From Rattus norvegicus (lineage: Eukaryota; Chordata; Mammalia; Rodentia; Muridae): 64,000 bases of DNA. Under the pieces are notes generated by a model. It worked only from the letters and a program-made list of their open reading frames with translations, made no database searches and was not told the origin of the DNA. Position 1 is the first letter of the stretch; every line of letters begins with the position of its first letter. A program made the position numbers and the translations under genes. Positions 43,777 to 56,000 of this stretch are shown here, piece by piece. The stretch is from contig NC_086036.1 in NCBI RefSeq assembly GCF_036323735.1, forward strand, positions 41,228,550-41,292,549. The letters are read 5' to 3'.

Positions 43777-43921
43777 AACCTCTTATAAAACTTCTGGACA
43801 GAATTCTTACTTTAACTGTCATGTTTTTTTCTGAAACATGTTCAAAGCAAATCTCAGGTATCTTGTCTCATTCTTGTAAACCTCAGCATGTATCTTTCCT
43901 TTTAAAGAAACTTTCTACTTT

Positions 43922-43925
<4 letters not shown>

Positions 43926-43997
<72 letters not shown>

Positions 43998-44037
43998 CCT
44001 CCCTCCCTCCTTCCTTCCCTTTCTTTCTTTCTCTCCA
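43926..44037. repeat. (CT)n-(CCCT)n-(TTCC)n compound microsatellite
   Basis: About 35 CT units, then CCCTCCCTCCCTCCTTCCTTCC and TTTCTTTCTTTC. Confidence 0.95.
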
Positions 44038-44089
44038 ACCCTGACCCCTCCTCCATTCCAGTTTTTGTTGGACTACCTCTGGTATGAGG

Positions 44090-44475
44090 CCTTCCCTGGA
44101 GTGTTGATCAACATTAAAGAAAGCTGACTTTTCTTCTCTTCAAAGTCATCAATTGCCAGTAGCCCTCAGCTGGAGGAGGGACTTTGTCTGTGTCCCGCCT
44201 CCATGCCGGGGCTTTGCCTGGCTTGAGCCTGCGCAGGTCTTGTGCATGCTGTCATAATCTCTGAGTTCATGTTTACCTGCCATGCAGGGTTCAGAAAATA
44301 GTTTCCTTGAATTTGTCCACCACCTCTTGCTCTTAAGATCTTTCTGCCATACTTCAATGTAGCACTGTGAGTTTTGCAGGGGTACAACATAGGCATCCTT
44401 TTCATTGCTGGGTGTTTGGACATCTACTATTCTCTACACATTGACTTTTGGGGGGTCTCTGCGTTGATACTTTCT
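44090..44475. repeat. Rodent interspersed repeat, family not named
   Basis: ATCAATTGCCAGTAGCCCTCAGC, GGTCTTGTGCATGCTGTC, GTCCACCACCTCTTGCTC and CTCTACACATTGAC are phrases I associate with a common rodent repeat, possibly an old L1 relative. No open frame. Confidence 0.4.
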
Positions 44476-46565
44476 TTCAATGTAAAGTAGATTTTTCTTT
44501 TTTTGCTATTTTATTGCAGTGCTGCAAAGCTAAAGCCCTCTGTCTTGTTAAGATACTACAATCTGGTTTTGACTGCTTGCTTTTTTGAGGAACTGAACTT
44601 TGTGCCTTACCAGTGTACTTCCTATGAACTGCAACCTAGACCTTAGGATTGACTAGAGTGGAACTTTTTTTTTTAGCAAGAATATCTGATAGCTAGCATG
44701 GTACCACACCAAGAGCCCCGTAGCTGGATGTTCTGATCTTGGAGGTGTGAAGTCCCCTGGGTGAGTTCAGGTAGTTGCCTAGAATCTGCAAAGGAAGGGC
44801 TGGGGGTCTGGTTCAGACCTAATAACTATCCTGATTTCATTTGTACAGTTTTTTTTCAACTTTGTCTCATGTTTTCCTCACTGGGGATCACTCAGGCTAG
44901 GTGGGGTGTTGCACCCCAGAGAGCTAGCACAAGCTGAATCAGAAACTATTCCTCATCTCTGTCAGGCCTTTTTCCTTTTCCTTGCCTTCGCTAAGAGAGG
45001 TGTGGGGGAGTTGCTGTCAATCATCTCAGGGCCGTGGGGGTGTCTGGGGATGGAGAGCTCCTATTTTGGAAGGTAACTTTGTAGCTCCTTCTGAACTTCC
45101 CCCGGGTATTGCTTTAAATGTTTCAAGATGATGGGCAATGTCGACAAGAGGAGAGTTAAGCTCACAGTGTTTACTGAAATAATAGGTGTTGGCCAACTTC
45201 ATTCTCAGGATATCCTTTATTTTATTCATGCCATAAATGTATGGAGAATGTTAAGACCACATTCTCCTGTGTTTGTGGAGGTCATTGTCTGTTTCCCAGC
45301 ATATGTTAGAAGCTCTTCAATCTCCTTGTCAATGAAAAGTGGCCTTTTAAACCAACCTCCTTCACTTTCTTTCCTTAAAACCATATCTAGCAATTACTCT
45401 GTAACTGACCACAAAGGCAACCCTTATGGCTCATTGAAGAAGTACCCTGCTTGTTTATTCTGCTTTTCATATGCTGACCCCCAGTTATTTCTAGAAGATA
45501 GAATGGAATGTGTAAGCCCATGATCAGTTCAGATTCTGCGTTGGAAGAATACATCTTAGCCAAGAAACATTATGTCATAGCCATGGGGCATCAGACCTAA
45601 CCTCTCTTCTTCTTGTGCCTCATCAGAGATGCCTTCTGGCTATGTGTGCTCTAATATCATGTTTCCACCTGTGACACCAAGGCAGGGGACTGGATTCATT
45701 ATTTTGTTTGGATTTTCCTTTCCATCTGCACTCCACACACTGAAGTATTGCAGTTTCTAGCAAGCAAGCCTGGCACAAAAATAGCCTCCTCCAGATGCGT
45801 GGGTGATGGCTTCGAGGATGGGAGTGATGTGTAGGACGCTTGTCTCAAGGAGAAACTACTATCCTGAAGGACAGCAGAGGATCTGAAAGTAAAACAACCA
45901 TTAAACGAAGGCCTTGTTGCTTTTGGATGGATAGAAGGAGATTTTGCCGCTGGGATCTGGGTGTTATCTCTAAGATTCTTTTCCTGATCATTTTTGCCCC
46001 CCACCCTCATAGAGTCCTCTCTTTCCCTTTTATGAAAGCTAGTTTTAGTCTGGAGTGATGATGGGAAAGGGGATAGGGCTGGGAGTGGAGCAGAAGGAAC
46101 ACATTAGTTTGCAGACTCTGGACCACCTCTTTAACCTCCTTACCGGAGGTTGGAGGTCTGACTGCTACCTGGGATTAGCCTCACTCTTGATTTGGGAAAG
46201 AATCCTGGTCCCTAAGAATGCTAAAGGTTTCCTCTTCCTCTCCATCCATGGTTGGGGGCTCCCCTTCTCCTCTGAGCCTTTGAGCCCTTGGATGACCAGC
46301 TTGCTTTTTTTTCCTTTGAGCCATCACTGAGCATCTCTTCATTTACTCAAAATCTAAGGGGCCACTTTACCTTTGGAGAAAAAGAACCTAAGACTCGACA
46401 GAAGGCAGTGGAAGGGTAGGGTCAGGCAGGAGGCAAGGCTAATTCCCTACCCTGGGTCTGCTGTGCCCACTGATGGACACAGGGGCCAGTGCTCTTGAGG
46501 AATAAATAGACTGATTCCTATACAAGACTCCAGATCCTAATTTCTTCCTCTTCTCTACTTGGACT
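44476..46565. other. No gene recognised
   Basis: About 2.1 kb, apparently unique. The 131-codon plus frame (45128-45523) and the opposed 103-codon minus frame (45699-46010) have no recognisable domain, signal peptide or splice context that I can defend. Confidence 0.5.
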
Positions 46566-46584
46566 AATATATATATATATATAC
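46566..46584. repeat. (TA)n short repeat
   Basis: ATATATATATATATATA, nine units. Confidence 0.9.
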
Positions 46585-46901
46585 ATGCTTTGGTCTGTTC
46601 TTTGAAGAAAGCAGAAATCCAGGGTGGTGTAGTGGTGGTAGCAAGTGGGTATTCCCAGACTTCCTCAAAGCTGAGAATCATTCTTAAGAGACAAACCTGG
46701 AAAGTGCTAAGTGATTTACTTTCATGGCAAAGTCGACTTCATTTGTTTGTTTGTTTTCTTTTTCAGATTCTTATTTTTGCCTGCCCGTTGCTATATAAAT
46801 CTATCTCGAAATACCAAATTGTTTCCAGATGATGAAGTTCTTTGTCTTAGTGCCTTGGGCAGATAAAAGAACTCAGCATTCTCTTTATTGACACATACCA
46901 A
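46585..46901. other. No gene recognised
   Basis: Apparently unique, with a TTTGTTTGTTTGTTTTC phrase at about 46742. Confidence 0.5.
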
Positions 46902-46909
46902 CACACACA

Positions 46910-46952
<43 letters not shown>

Positions 46953-46962
46953 ACACACACGA
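46902..46962. repeat. (CA)n microsatellite
   Basis: CA repeats with one CT and one AT interruption. Confidence 0.95.
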
Positions 46963-47111
46963 TTTTCAATATGCCCCTGCATGAGCCTCTGCAGGCACAG
47001 GGCTGGAGTGCAACATAAAACACAGAGGAGGGGCAGAGCCCTGGCCAGTCATGGCTGTGAGTATCCAGTACCTGGTATGCCTAAGATAGCTAGATTTACT
47101 TTTCTGAAGAA

Positions 47112-47174
47112 AAACATTTTCTTTTTTTTTTTTTTTTTTTTCGTGTCAAGCCAGGAGAGGAAGAGAGGAAGAGA

Positions 47175-47214
<40 letters not shown>

Positions 47215-47220
47215 TTTTCT
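47112..47220 (-). mobile_element. 87-bp L1-style micro-insertion with 11-bp TSD
   Basis: AAACATTTTCT is duplicated at 47112-47122 and 47210-47220. Between them, read on the minus strand, are a (CT)n run, CTTCCTCTCTTCC, CTGGCTTGACACG and a poly(A) of about 19 nt. The empty site TTTTCT/AA suits L1 endonuclease. The template is too short to identify. Confidence 0.65.
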
Positions 47221-47444
47221 AATACCCTCGTAGGCTGTTCTGGCTCTTAAAACAGGGTGGCATTGGACTTACAAGGGGTAGAACTCCCAGCTCTCAGCTT
47301 ATTCTAGCATGTCTGGGAGATGAAGAAGTGGAGACAAGTTCGAGGAAGAGATGGGGTATGATTGTGTAGAAGATGGAAGACCTGTATTTCAGGGTGTTGC
47401 AAAAGTCAAAACCAAGGATGGAAATTTACACAAGGGAGTGTTTT
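47213..47444. other. No gene recognised
   Basis: Apparently unique. Confidence 0.5.
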
Positions 47445-47600
47445 AAAAATACTTTTAATTTATTCTTTGACAATTTCCTACATGCACATGCTTGCTGTGT
47501 ATCTTGATCTTACCCAATCTAAATCCTTCCTTCCACCTCATTCAATACTTCCCCCTCCCACCTTTATCTCCTCCTCTTCCTTCTGTTCCTCCTGCCTTCT
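47445..47600 (-). mobile_element. Possible rodent L1 3' UTR fragment
   Basis: TTTGACAATTTCCTACATGC, then a pyrimidine-rich CCTCCCACCTTTATCTCC run, resembles the same rodent repeat glimpsed at 10755. Tentative. Confidence 0.35.
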
Positions 47601-47603
47601 AAA

Positions 47604-47771
47604 AGGATTTATTTTATTTATATGAGCACACTGTAGCTGTCTTAGGACGCACCAGAAGAGGGCATCGGATCCCATTACAGATGGTTGTGAGCCACCATGT
47701 GGTTGCTGGGAATTAAATTCAGAACCTCTGAAAGAGCAGTCTCTTAACTGTTGAGCCATCTTTCCAGTCCC
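47604..47771 (-). mobile_element. B2 SINE
   Basis: AGGATTTATTTTATTTATATG, GACGCACCAGAAGAGGGCATC, GTGAGCCACCATGTGG and GAGCCATCTTTCCAGTCCC are reverse-complement B2. Confidence 0.94.
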
Positions 47772-47899
47772 TTTCATTCTTTTCCCTATTTTTCTTCCTA
47801 TAAACCATATAGGAGGAAATATATGTCCAATTAATGTTGCCCCCATACACATAGTGTCACCTACCTAGAACTCTGGTGTGTGCCATCACACTATGAGGA

Positions 47900-48455
47900 A
47901 ACATCATGTGTCCTCTGCACAGTTCATTTACAGTGTCCTGGCTGAAATCGTTCACACTAAATGAGACCGGAGCTCCACCCCTGAGAGGGAGACATGGGCA
48001 CAAAGCCCCATGCCTAACCAAGAAGCTATTTACAGTTGCTACGTGCTGGAAGAGTTTTCTCCTATGGACTGCCACTGGGTATATCAACCACACTTCAGGC
48101 AGGTACCATGCCCAGGTACCAACACAAAATAGACTCCATGTTTTTCTGTGATTGTTGTTTGTTTTGTTTACGTTTTTTGTTTTTTTTTGTTTTTGTTTTT
48201 GGTTTTTTTTTTTTTTTGGTTCGTTTTTGGATTTTGTTGTTGTTTTGTTTGATTTTTGTCTCATTGACTCCTCTTTTTTTAGTTTGTTTTTACTTTAATT
48301 TTTGTTGCTATTTTACCTTTTTTGAGAGAGAGATGGAAAACATGGAGTTGGGAGGGCAGGGGGATGGGAATGATCTGGGAGGAGTTGGGGAAGGGGACAA
48401 AGTATAATCAAAAGTATATTGTATGAAAAAATTTAAATAAGTAGATAAAAATGGT
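47900..48455 (+). mobile_element. Rodent L1 (Lx-like) 3' UTR and tail
   Basis: ACTGCCACTGGGTATATCAACCACACTTCAGG, then CAACACAAAATAGACTCCATG, a T/G-rich block (48150-48320), GATCTGGGAGGAGTTGGGG and TATATTGTATGAAAAAATTT. This is the ending I recall for older rodent L1 3' UTRs. No coding part remains. Confidence 0.6.
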
Positions 48456-50695
48456 TATGGGGAAAAGCATTAATCAAGGGTCATATACAAAACAACAACA
48501 TTTCCAGGTAAAGCAAAAAGAAAGAAAGGAATGGTCAGAGCCAGCCATGGTGTAGAAAAGCCCAAACATCTTCTTTGGATCTTGAATGAAATGCCAACTG
48601 TAAAGGCTTTAATTAGGACAAGTGTGACAGTTTGAATATGGTAACTGCTACAATAGTACAGTGACAATGACTCCGTGAGTCAGGCAGTCCTGTTGTGGTT
48701 GTATAGGTGACTATCCTGAAGTTGAACTGAGACTGAGGTTTTCTGTCACTTGGCTGGTACCCAGAACAACACTGGCAAGGGATTCATCTGCATGGGTCTC
48801 TTTCCATGGCCCCACTGGGGGTCAGCTTGCTGACGACGTCAGTGGCACAAATGTGATGGGAACGTTGATGTTTTCAGTACTTGCAGACACTGGGCCTCCC
48901 CCACATGTGTGGATACAAAGAGAGAAGGGCTCAGAGGTCAGCAGCTCTTCTAGGTTCGGTGTATTTTAGCACATAGGTTTACAGCAAGTAGACAGAAGGC
49001 CCCACAATGGTGGAGAGGCAGCCACAACTCTCAGTGGTATATCTGCATCATCTGCATGGGTGCAAGGGTCAAGGAACAGACAATGAAAGTGTAAGGCTGT
49101 AGTTTGTCAAGAAGAACTGAGTCTGGCTTCTGGATCAGGAAAGCCCAGATGTACTGCACTGAATGCCAAGGCAACACAATGTTTATAAGCAGTCACCATA
49201 TCTTGTTCTTGGGGTAAAACTGCCAAGATGAGTTGAAATTACACTTGCAACTAATTCTTATATGGTTAAAAGTACATGTATGCGGATATGCAAGTATAGA
49301 GACATACAGAGGGATATGGAGGAAATGTAAGGAAGTGTGAATAGTAGTAAATGTAGACAACACCTGCCTAGTTGTGTCTTGAACATGTTTGTGTTAAGTT
49401 GAAAATTTAAAAACAAGAAATACAGGGACATGACTCCTCCCTGAATCTGCAGAGTCTGAAGCCCCTGGGACGGAGGCATGTGTGTTCTTCAGCTCTCTCC
49501 TAGGATTGGGATGTGAGCTCAGAAACCAAGTTATAAAGCATCTAGCACCAAGCTCAATGCCTCCCGAGGAATCTTCCTCCTGTCAACCAGTTGCTTCCTT
49601 GAAAAAATCATGGCTGAGCAGCAGGGGGAAACGGTGCTTATTCAATGCTTTAAAGGTCAGTGGTTTTAACATTGAAAACACAAACACCTGCTTTGTTTCA
49701 AAATCAGCAGCAGCAGGTTAGTCTTACATTTACATGTAAAAATGAAACCATGAAAACGCTCAGAGAAAATAGGAAATCATTTTTAATTTCGTATTTCTTG
49801 GAATAAAGAAGACCTTTTTAAAGAAGACACAAAACCTGGAGCTGTGAGCCGCTGGCACATTCATCTGTATAAAAGTTTAAAACAAAGAGTCTTTGCATCC
49901 AAAGCACTTCAGAGGGAAACCAAAGACAAACTACAAATAAATAGAAACTAATAATAACAAAGCAGATGGTTGAGGCAAACATAGTCACTAAGTAAATATG
50001 CTTTACTGACCAAAAGGAGACAGTTACTGGGAAGCTAATGAGATGATGGATGTCATACATAAAGAGGTCAATCAGAATATGGAAAAGCATATCACTTGTT
50101 ACCCATAATAAAGCATGTGTACATTAACATTAGACAGATAAAATTTTCATAGCATCATTCTAGATTGGTAATGTTCCCATACTTTGATGGGCACATTTTG
50201 TCAAGGCTATGGAAAAAGAGGCAGTTGTGAGGGCTGCTAAGGAGCTGAAAAGAATGGACCTCCGAGGAGGCTGGTGCCGGCAACAGTGAACCCCTATGGC
50301 AGTTTGTGCCTGCCACCAGAAAGCTCACCTCTTGGAATCTGCCCAATAGGCTCATTTCTATGGCTGTGTGAAGAAGTGGATAGAAGGCACAAATCCCAGC
50401 ATTGCCTGGAGTTAAAGTTTGGGCAAACTTCTAAATCCTTCCTAGAACACGGAGTCCATACTGGAGCATCTGTATAGGGAAACTCCTACAGATTACATGG
50501 ATTTCAGAAACAACATGGGTGCCTGTTCATGTAGGATCCATAATCACAGACAGAGAGGAAAACAAGATGGGAAAAGTTTGTTTAGTATGTGCCCTTTATG
50601 GTAAAAAAAAAATGTGAGTATGTTTCATGCTTCTGTAGAATCAAAATGTCATAGAAATACTTTTAAAATATCAGTCATTGTCTCTGGCTGGAAGT
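48456..50695. other. Repeat-poor stretch, no gene recognised
   Basis: About 2.2 kb of apparently unique sequence. Frames of up to 90 codons lack recognisable domains. Confidence 0.5.
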
Positions 50696-50812
50696 CTGGG
50701 TAAAACTATTCTCTATAGCTCTGTAGACCAGGCTGGCCTCCAACTATAGAGATCCAACTGCCTCTGCCTCCCCAGTGCTGGGATCAGAGGTGTGAGCCGC
50801 CATTGCATGGCT
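50696..50812 (-). mobile_element. B1 SINE, partial
   Basis: AGCTCTGTAGACCAGGCTGGCC, GCCTCTGCCTCCCCAGTGCTGG and GATCAGAGGTGTGAGCCGCC are reverse-complement B1. Confidence 0.92.
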
Positions 50813-50897
50813 AATTTGCCAACCTTTCAATCTTACATCTGCTCTCCTCATTTGCTTTTGCTGTAATCTATTCTTTTAACTTTATAGGTATCAGTAG

Positions 50898-51005
50898 GAG
50901 GTTTTTGTTTTTTGTTTTTTGTTTTTTTTCCGGAGCTGAGGACCGAACCCAGGGCCTTGCGATTGCTAGGCAAGCGCTCTACCACTGAGCTAAATCCCCA
51001 ACCCC
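50898..51005 (-). mobile_element. ID SINE
   Basis: A TTTTGTTTTTTG-rich tail, then CCGGAGCTGAGGACCGAACCC, CTAGGCAAGCGCTCTACC and ACTGAGCTAAATCCCCAACCCC. Near-consensus reverse-complement ID. No convincing TSD found. Confidence 0.95.
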
Positions 51006-51448
51006 GGTTATTTCTTTTATGATGAAGAAACATTTACACAAAGTTCATCATCCTTCTTGTTTGTCAGGGTGGGGCACAGACAGGGTAGGATGTGTTATGC
51101 ACTGCACAGATATAAGGGATGCTCTTTCTAGAGGCTATAACATGGATACACTCCTATAGATAGGCGATGTCAATCTGCCCAACTGTATATGGTAGGCAAG
51201 ATTACAACAATTCCATCTTCCTACAATACTCAAACACATCACTAACACTTGCCCATGGAGTACAGCATATGCACGTGACTCTGTTGGACAGACTGTATTC
51301 CTTCAGGGCAGCAGAATGATGTGGTGTTTAGAGAGAAGGTTTGGATATTGAGCTGCATGGGTTTGTCCACTGATGAGTGATGTGACTTTGGGCCATCTTT
51401 CTGCTGTCCTGGTTTCAGCATCTTTAACATAGAAGAATTGGAGCCCAA
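51006..51448. other. No gene recognised
   Basis: Apparently unique. Confidence 0.5.
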
Positions 51449-51588
51449 ATAGTATTTATGATCATAGAATGGTATAATAGTATTTATGATCATAGAATGG
51501 TATAATAGTATTTATGATCATAGAATGGTATAATAGTATTTATGATCATAGAATGGTATAATAGTATTTATGATCATAGAATGGTATA
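51449..51588. repeat. 28-bp minisatellite, five identical units
   Basis: The unit ATAGTATTTATGATCATAGA plus ATGGTATA repeats five times with no mismatch (51449, 51477, 51505, 51533, 51561). Each unit contains the perfect 10-bp palindrome TATGATCATA. There are no spacers, so it is not a CRISPR. Confidence 0.97.
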
Positions 51589-51665
51589 ATCCTTGCAAAC
51601 CACTTAAGCTGTGGCTGTCAGGTGAGTTGATAATCAGTAAGTTCAAGTTGCCTGTCAAGAAAGAA

Positions 51666-51669
51666 AGGA

Positions 51670-51715
<46 letters not shown>
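51666..51715. repeat. (GA)n microsatellite
   Basis: About 22 GA units. Confidence 0.95.
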
Positions 51716-51717
<2 letters not shown>

Positions 51718-52332
51718 AAGGTGGTGGTTAGGAGGTGGGGTTGGAGGGAATCTGGTGTCTAGCACTGGTCTATGATTCTGGAAGTTCATTTGATTAAGTT
51801 CAGTTGATTACTGTTCAGCAGAGACTCATCCAATTCAGAGAGGGAGAGAGGTCTTATTGTTCTCAGTTTCAACATGAATCTTTTGATAGGAACTATAAGA
51901 ATAACTTGTATTTGTCTGTTGTAATTGTCCTCTCAGAGGTTCACTGCCTCAGTCTGTTAACCTAAGCTTCTAACCTCTGTATAATCTAATCTAGGTCTAA
52001 AATGTTTTCAGCCTCTGTGACTTACTATTGAATAAGCTCACCGCTTCCTAGTTATTTCTGAACTCTGGCAGGCTGGTCAACTCAGCTGTTCTGGCTTGAA
52101 ACACTTCTCCTAGCTGACTGATCCAATCTTGTTTCTCTGGACTTCTGAATTGTTCTTCTTGACCTTTAACTAACTTTGGCAATCTGTTCTAATCTTCTGG
52201 TTCCTTCTCATCCTCTTGTTCCTTCTGTCTTTACCTGTTTCTAGTTTGTTTTCTCCTCAACCTACCTCTGTAAAAACCTCACAGTAAAACTGCTTACTCT
52301 CTCTTTCCTTTTCTTCTCTCTGTGCTCTCTCT
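51716..52332. other. No gene recognised; CT-rich
   Basis: The segment 51940-52330 is unusually rich in CTG/CTT words and ends in TTTCCTTTTCTTCTCTC. It may be an unrecognised rodent repeat. Confidence 0.4.
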
Positions 52333-52357
52333 CTTTTTTTTAAATTGGGTTATTGCT

Positions 52358-53083
52358 TTTTTTTTTTAACTTGAGTATTTCTTATATACATTTCGAGTGT
52401 TATTCCCTTTCCCGGTTTCCGGGCAAACATCACCCTCATCACCCTCCCCCCTCCCCTTCTTTATGGGTGTTGCCCTCCCCATCCTCCCCCCCTTGCCGCC
52501 CTCCCCCCAACAATCTAGTTCACTGGGGGTTCAGTCTTAGCAGGACCCAGGGCTTCCCCTTCCACTGGTGCTCTTACTAAGATGTTCATTGCTACCTATG
52601 AGGTCAGAGTCCAGGGTCAGTCCATGTATAGTCTTTAGGTAGTGGCTTAGTCCCTGGAAGCTCTGGTTGCTTGGCATTGTTGTGCATATGGGGTCTCCAG
52701 CCTCTTCAAGCTCTTCCAGTTCTTTCTCTGATTCCTTCAGCGGGGGTCCTATTCTCAATTCAGTGGTTTGCTGCTGGCATTCGCCTCTGTGTTTGCTGTA
52801 TTCTGGCTATGTCTCTCTGGAAAGATCTACATCCGGCTCCTGTCGGCCTGCACTTCTTTGCTTCATCCATCTTGTCTAATTGGATGGCTGTATATGCATG
52901 GGCCACATGTGGGGCTGGCTCTGAATGGGTGTTCCTTCTGTGTCTGTTTTAATCTTTGCCTCTCTATTCCCTGCCAAGGGTATTCTTGTTCCCCTTTTAA
53001 AGAAGGAGTGAAGCATTCACATTTTGATCATCCGTCTTGAGTTTCATGTGTTCTAGGTATCTAGGGTAATTCAAGCATTTGGG
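52358..53083 (-). other. Outer L1 3' UTR with G-rich tract
   Basis: About 725 bp from the ORF2 stop to the tail. Plus-strand C runs (52440-52512) mean the L1 RNA carries repeated G4-G6 tracts. A conserved G-rich polypurine stretch is usual in rodent L1 3' UTRs and can form G-quadruplexes. Confidence 0.85.
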
Positions 53084-56000
53084 CTAATAGCCACTTATCA
53101 ATGAGTGCATACCATGTGTGTTTTTCTGTGATTGGGTTACCTCACTCAGGATGATATTTTCCAGTTCCAAACATTTGCCTACGACTTTCATAAAGTTATT
53201 GTTTTTGATAGCTGAGCAATATTCCAATGTGTAGATGTACCACATTTTCTTTTTCTTTTTCTTTCTTTCTTTTTTTTTTTTTTTTGGTTCTTTTTTTTTG
53301 GAGCTGGGGACCGAAACCAATGCCTTGCGCTTCCTAGGTAAGCACTCTACCACTGGGCTAAATCCCCGGCCCCGGTACCACATTTTCTGTATCCATTCCT
53401 CTGTTGAAGGGCATCTGGGTTCTTTCCAGCTTCTGGCTATTATAAATAAGGCTGCTATGAACATACTGGAGCACGTGTCTTTTTTATAGGTTGGGGCATC
53501 TTTTGAGTATATGCCCAAGAGAAGTATAGATGGATCCTCAGGCAGATCAATGTCCAATTTTCTGAGGAACCTCCAGACTGATTTCCAGAATGGTTGTACC
53601 AGTCTGCAATCCCACCAACAATGGAGGAGTGTTCCTCTTTCTCCGCATCCTCGCCAGCATCTGCTGTAACCTGAGTTTTTGATCTTAGCCATTCTCACTG
53701 GTGTGAGGTGAAATCTCAGGGTTGTTTTCATTTGCATTTCCCTTATGACTAAAGACGTTGAACATTTCTTTAGGTGTTTCTCAGCCATTCAGCATACCTC
53801 AGCTGTGAATTCTTTGTTTAGCTCTGAACCCCATTTTTTAATAGGGTTATTTGTCTCCCTGTGGTCTAACTTCTTGAGTTCTTTGTATATTTTGGATATA
53901 AGGCCTCTATCTGTTGTAGGATTGGTATCTTTTCCCAATCTGTTGGTTGCCGTTTTGTCCTAACCACAGTGTCCTTTGCCTTACAGAAGCTTTGCAGTTT
54001 TATGAGATCACATTAGTCAATTCTTGATCTTTGAGCATAAGCCATTGCTGTTTTGTTCAGGAAATTTTTTCCAGTGCCCATGTGTTCCAGATGTTTCCCT
54101 AGTTTTTCTTCTATTAGTTTGAGTGTATCTGGTTTGATGTGGAGGTCCTTGATCCACTTGGACTTAAGCTTTGTACAGGGTGATAAGCATGGATCGATCT
54201 GCATTCTTCTACATGTTGACTTCCAGTAGAACCAGCACCATTTGCTGAAAATGCTATCGTTTTTCCATTGGATGGTTTTGGCTCCTTTGTCAAAAATCAA
54301 GTGCCGATAGGTGTGTGGGTTCATTTCTGGGTCTTCAATTCTATTCCATTGGTCTATCTGTCTGTCTCTGTACCAATACCATGCAGTTTTTATCACTATT
54401 GCTCTGTAATACTGCTTGAGTTCAGGGATAGTGATTCCCCCTGAAGTCCTTTTATTGTTGAGGATAGTGTTAGCTATCCTGGTTTTTTTGTTATTCCAGA
54501 TGAATTTGCAAATTGTTCTGTCTAACTCTCTGAAGAATTGGATTGGTATTTTGATGGGGATTGCATTGAATCTGTAGATCGCTTTTGGTAAAATGGCCAT
54601 TTTTACTATATTAATCCTGCTAATCCATGAGCATGGGAGATCTTTCCATCTTCTGAGGACTTCTTCAATTTCTTTCTTCAGAGTCTTGAAGTTCTTATTG
54701 TACAAATCTTTTACTTGCTTGGTTAAAGTCACACCGAGGTACTTTATATTATTTGGGTCTATTATGAAGGTTGTCGTTTCCCTAATTTCTTTCTTGGCTT
54801 GTTTCTCTTTTGTGTAGAGGAAGGCTACTGATTTATTTGAGTTAATTTTATACCCAGCCACTTTGCTGAAGTTGTTTATCAGCTTTAGTAGTTCTCTGGT
54901 GGAACTTTTGGGGTCACTTAAATATACTATCATATCATCTGCAAATAGTGATATTTTGACTTCTTCTTTTCCGATCTGTATCCCCTTGACCTCCTTTTGT
55001 TGTCTGATTGCTCTGGCTAGAACTTCCAAGAACTATATTGAATAAGTAGAGAAAGAGTGGGCAGCCTTGTCTAGTCCCTGATTTTAGTGGGATTGCTTCA
55101 AGTTTCTCTCCATTTAGTTTAATGTTAGCAACTGGTTTGCTGTATATGGCTTTTACTATGTTTAGGTATGGGCCTTGAATTCCTATTCTTTCCAGGACTT
55201 TTATCATGAAGGGGTGTTGAATTTTGTCAAATGCTTTCTCAGCATCTAATGAAATGATCATGTGGTTTTGTTCTTTCAGTTTGTTTATATAATGGATCAC
55301 GTTGATGGTTTTCCATATATTAAACCATCCCTGCGTGCCTGGGATGAAGCCTACTTGATCATGGTGGATGATTGTTTTGATGTGCTCTTGAATCCGGTTT
55401 GCCAGAATTTTATTGAGTATTTTTGCGTGGATATTCATAAGGGAAATTGGTCTGAAGTTCTCTTTCTTTGTTGTGTCTTTGTGTGGTTTAGGTATAAGAG
55501 TAATTGTGGCTTTATAGAAGGAATTCGGTAGTCCTCCATCTGTTTCAATTTTGTGGAATAGTTTGGATAGTATTGGTATGAGCTCTTCTATGAAGGTCTG
55601 ATAGAATTCTGCACTAAACCCGTCTGGACCTGGGCTCTTTTTGGTTGGGAGACCTTTAATGACTGCTTCTATTTCCTTAGGAGTTATGGGGTTGTTTAAC
55701 TGGTTTATCTGTTCCTGATTTAACTTTGGTACCTGGTATCTGTCTAGGAAATTGTCCATTTCCTGCAGATTTTCAAGTTTTGTTGAATATAGGCTTTTAT
55801 AGTAAGATCTGATGATTTTTTGAATTTCCTCTGAATCTGTAGTTATGTCTCCCTTTTCATTTCTGATTTTGTTAATTTGGATACACTCTCTGTGTCCTCT
55901 CATTAGTCTGGCTAAGGGTTTATCTATCTTGTTGATTTTCTCAAAGAACCAACTTTTGGTTCTGTTGATTCTTTTTATGGTCCTTTTTGTTTCTACTTGG

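Noticed and set aside
45128..45523. 131-codon plus-strand frame as a host gene
   Set aside because: It has no recognisable domain or signal, and frames of this length are expected by chance in 64 kb of six-frame translation.
51449..51588. Possible CRISPR array (evenly spaced identical 28-bp repeats)
   Set aside because: Units are directly adjacent with no spacers, in a rodent genome. It is a minisatellite.
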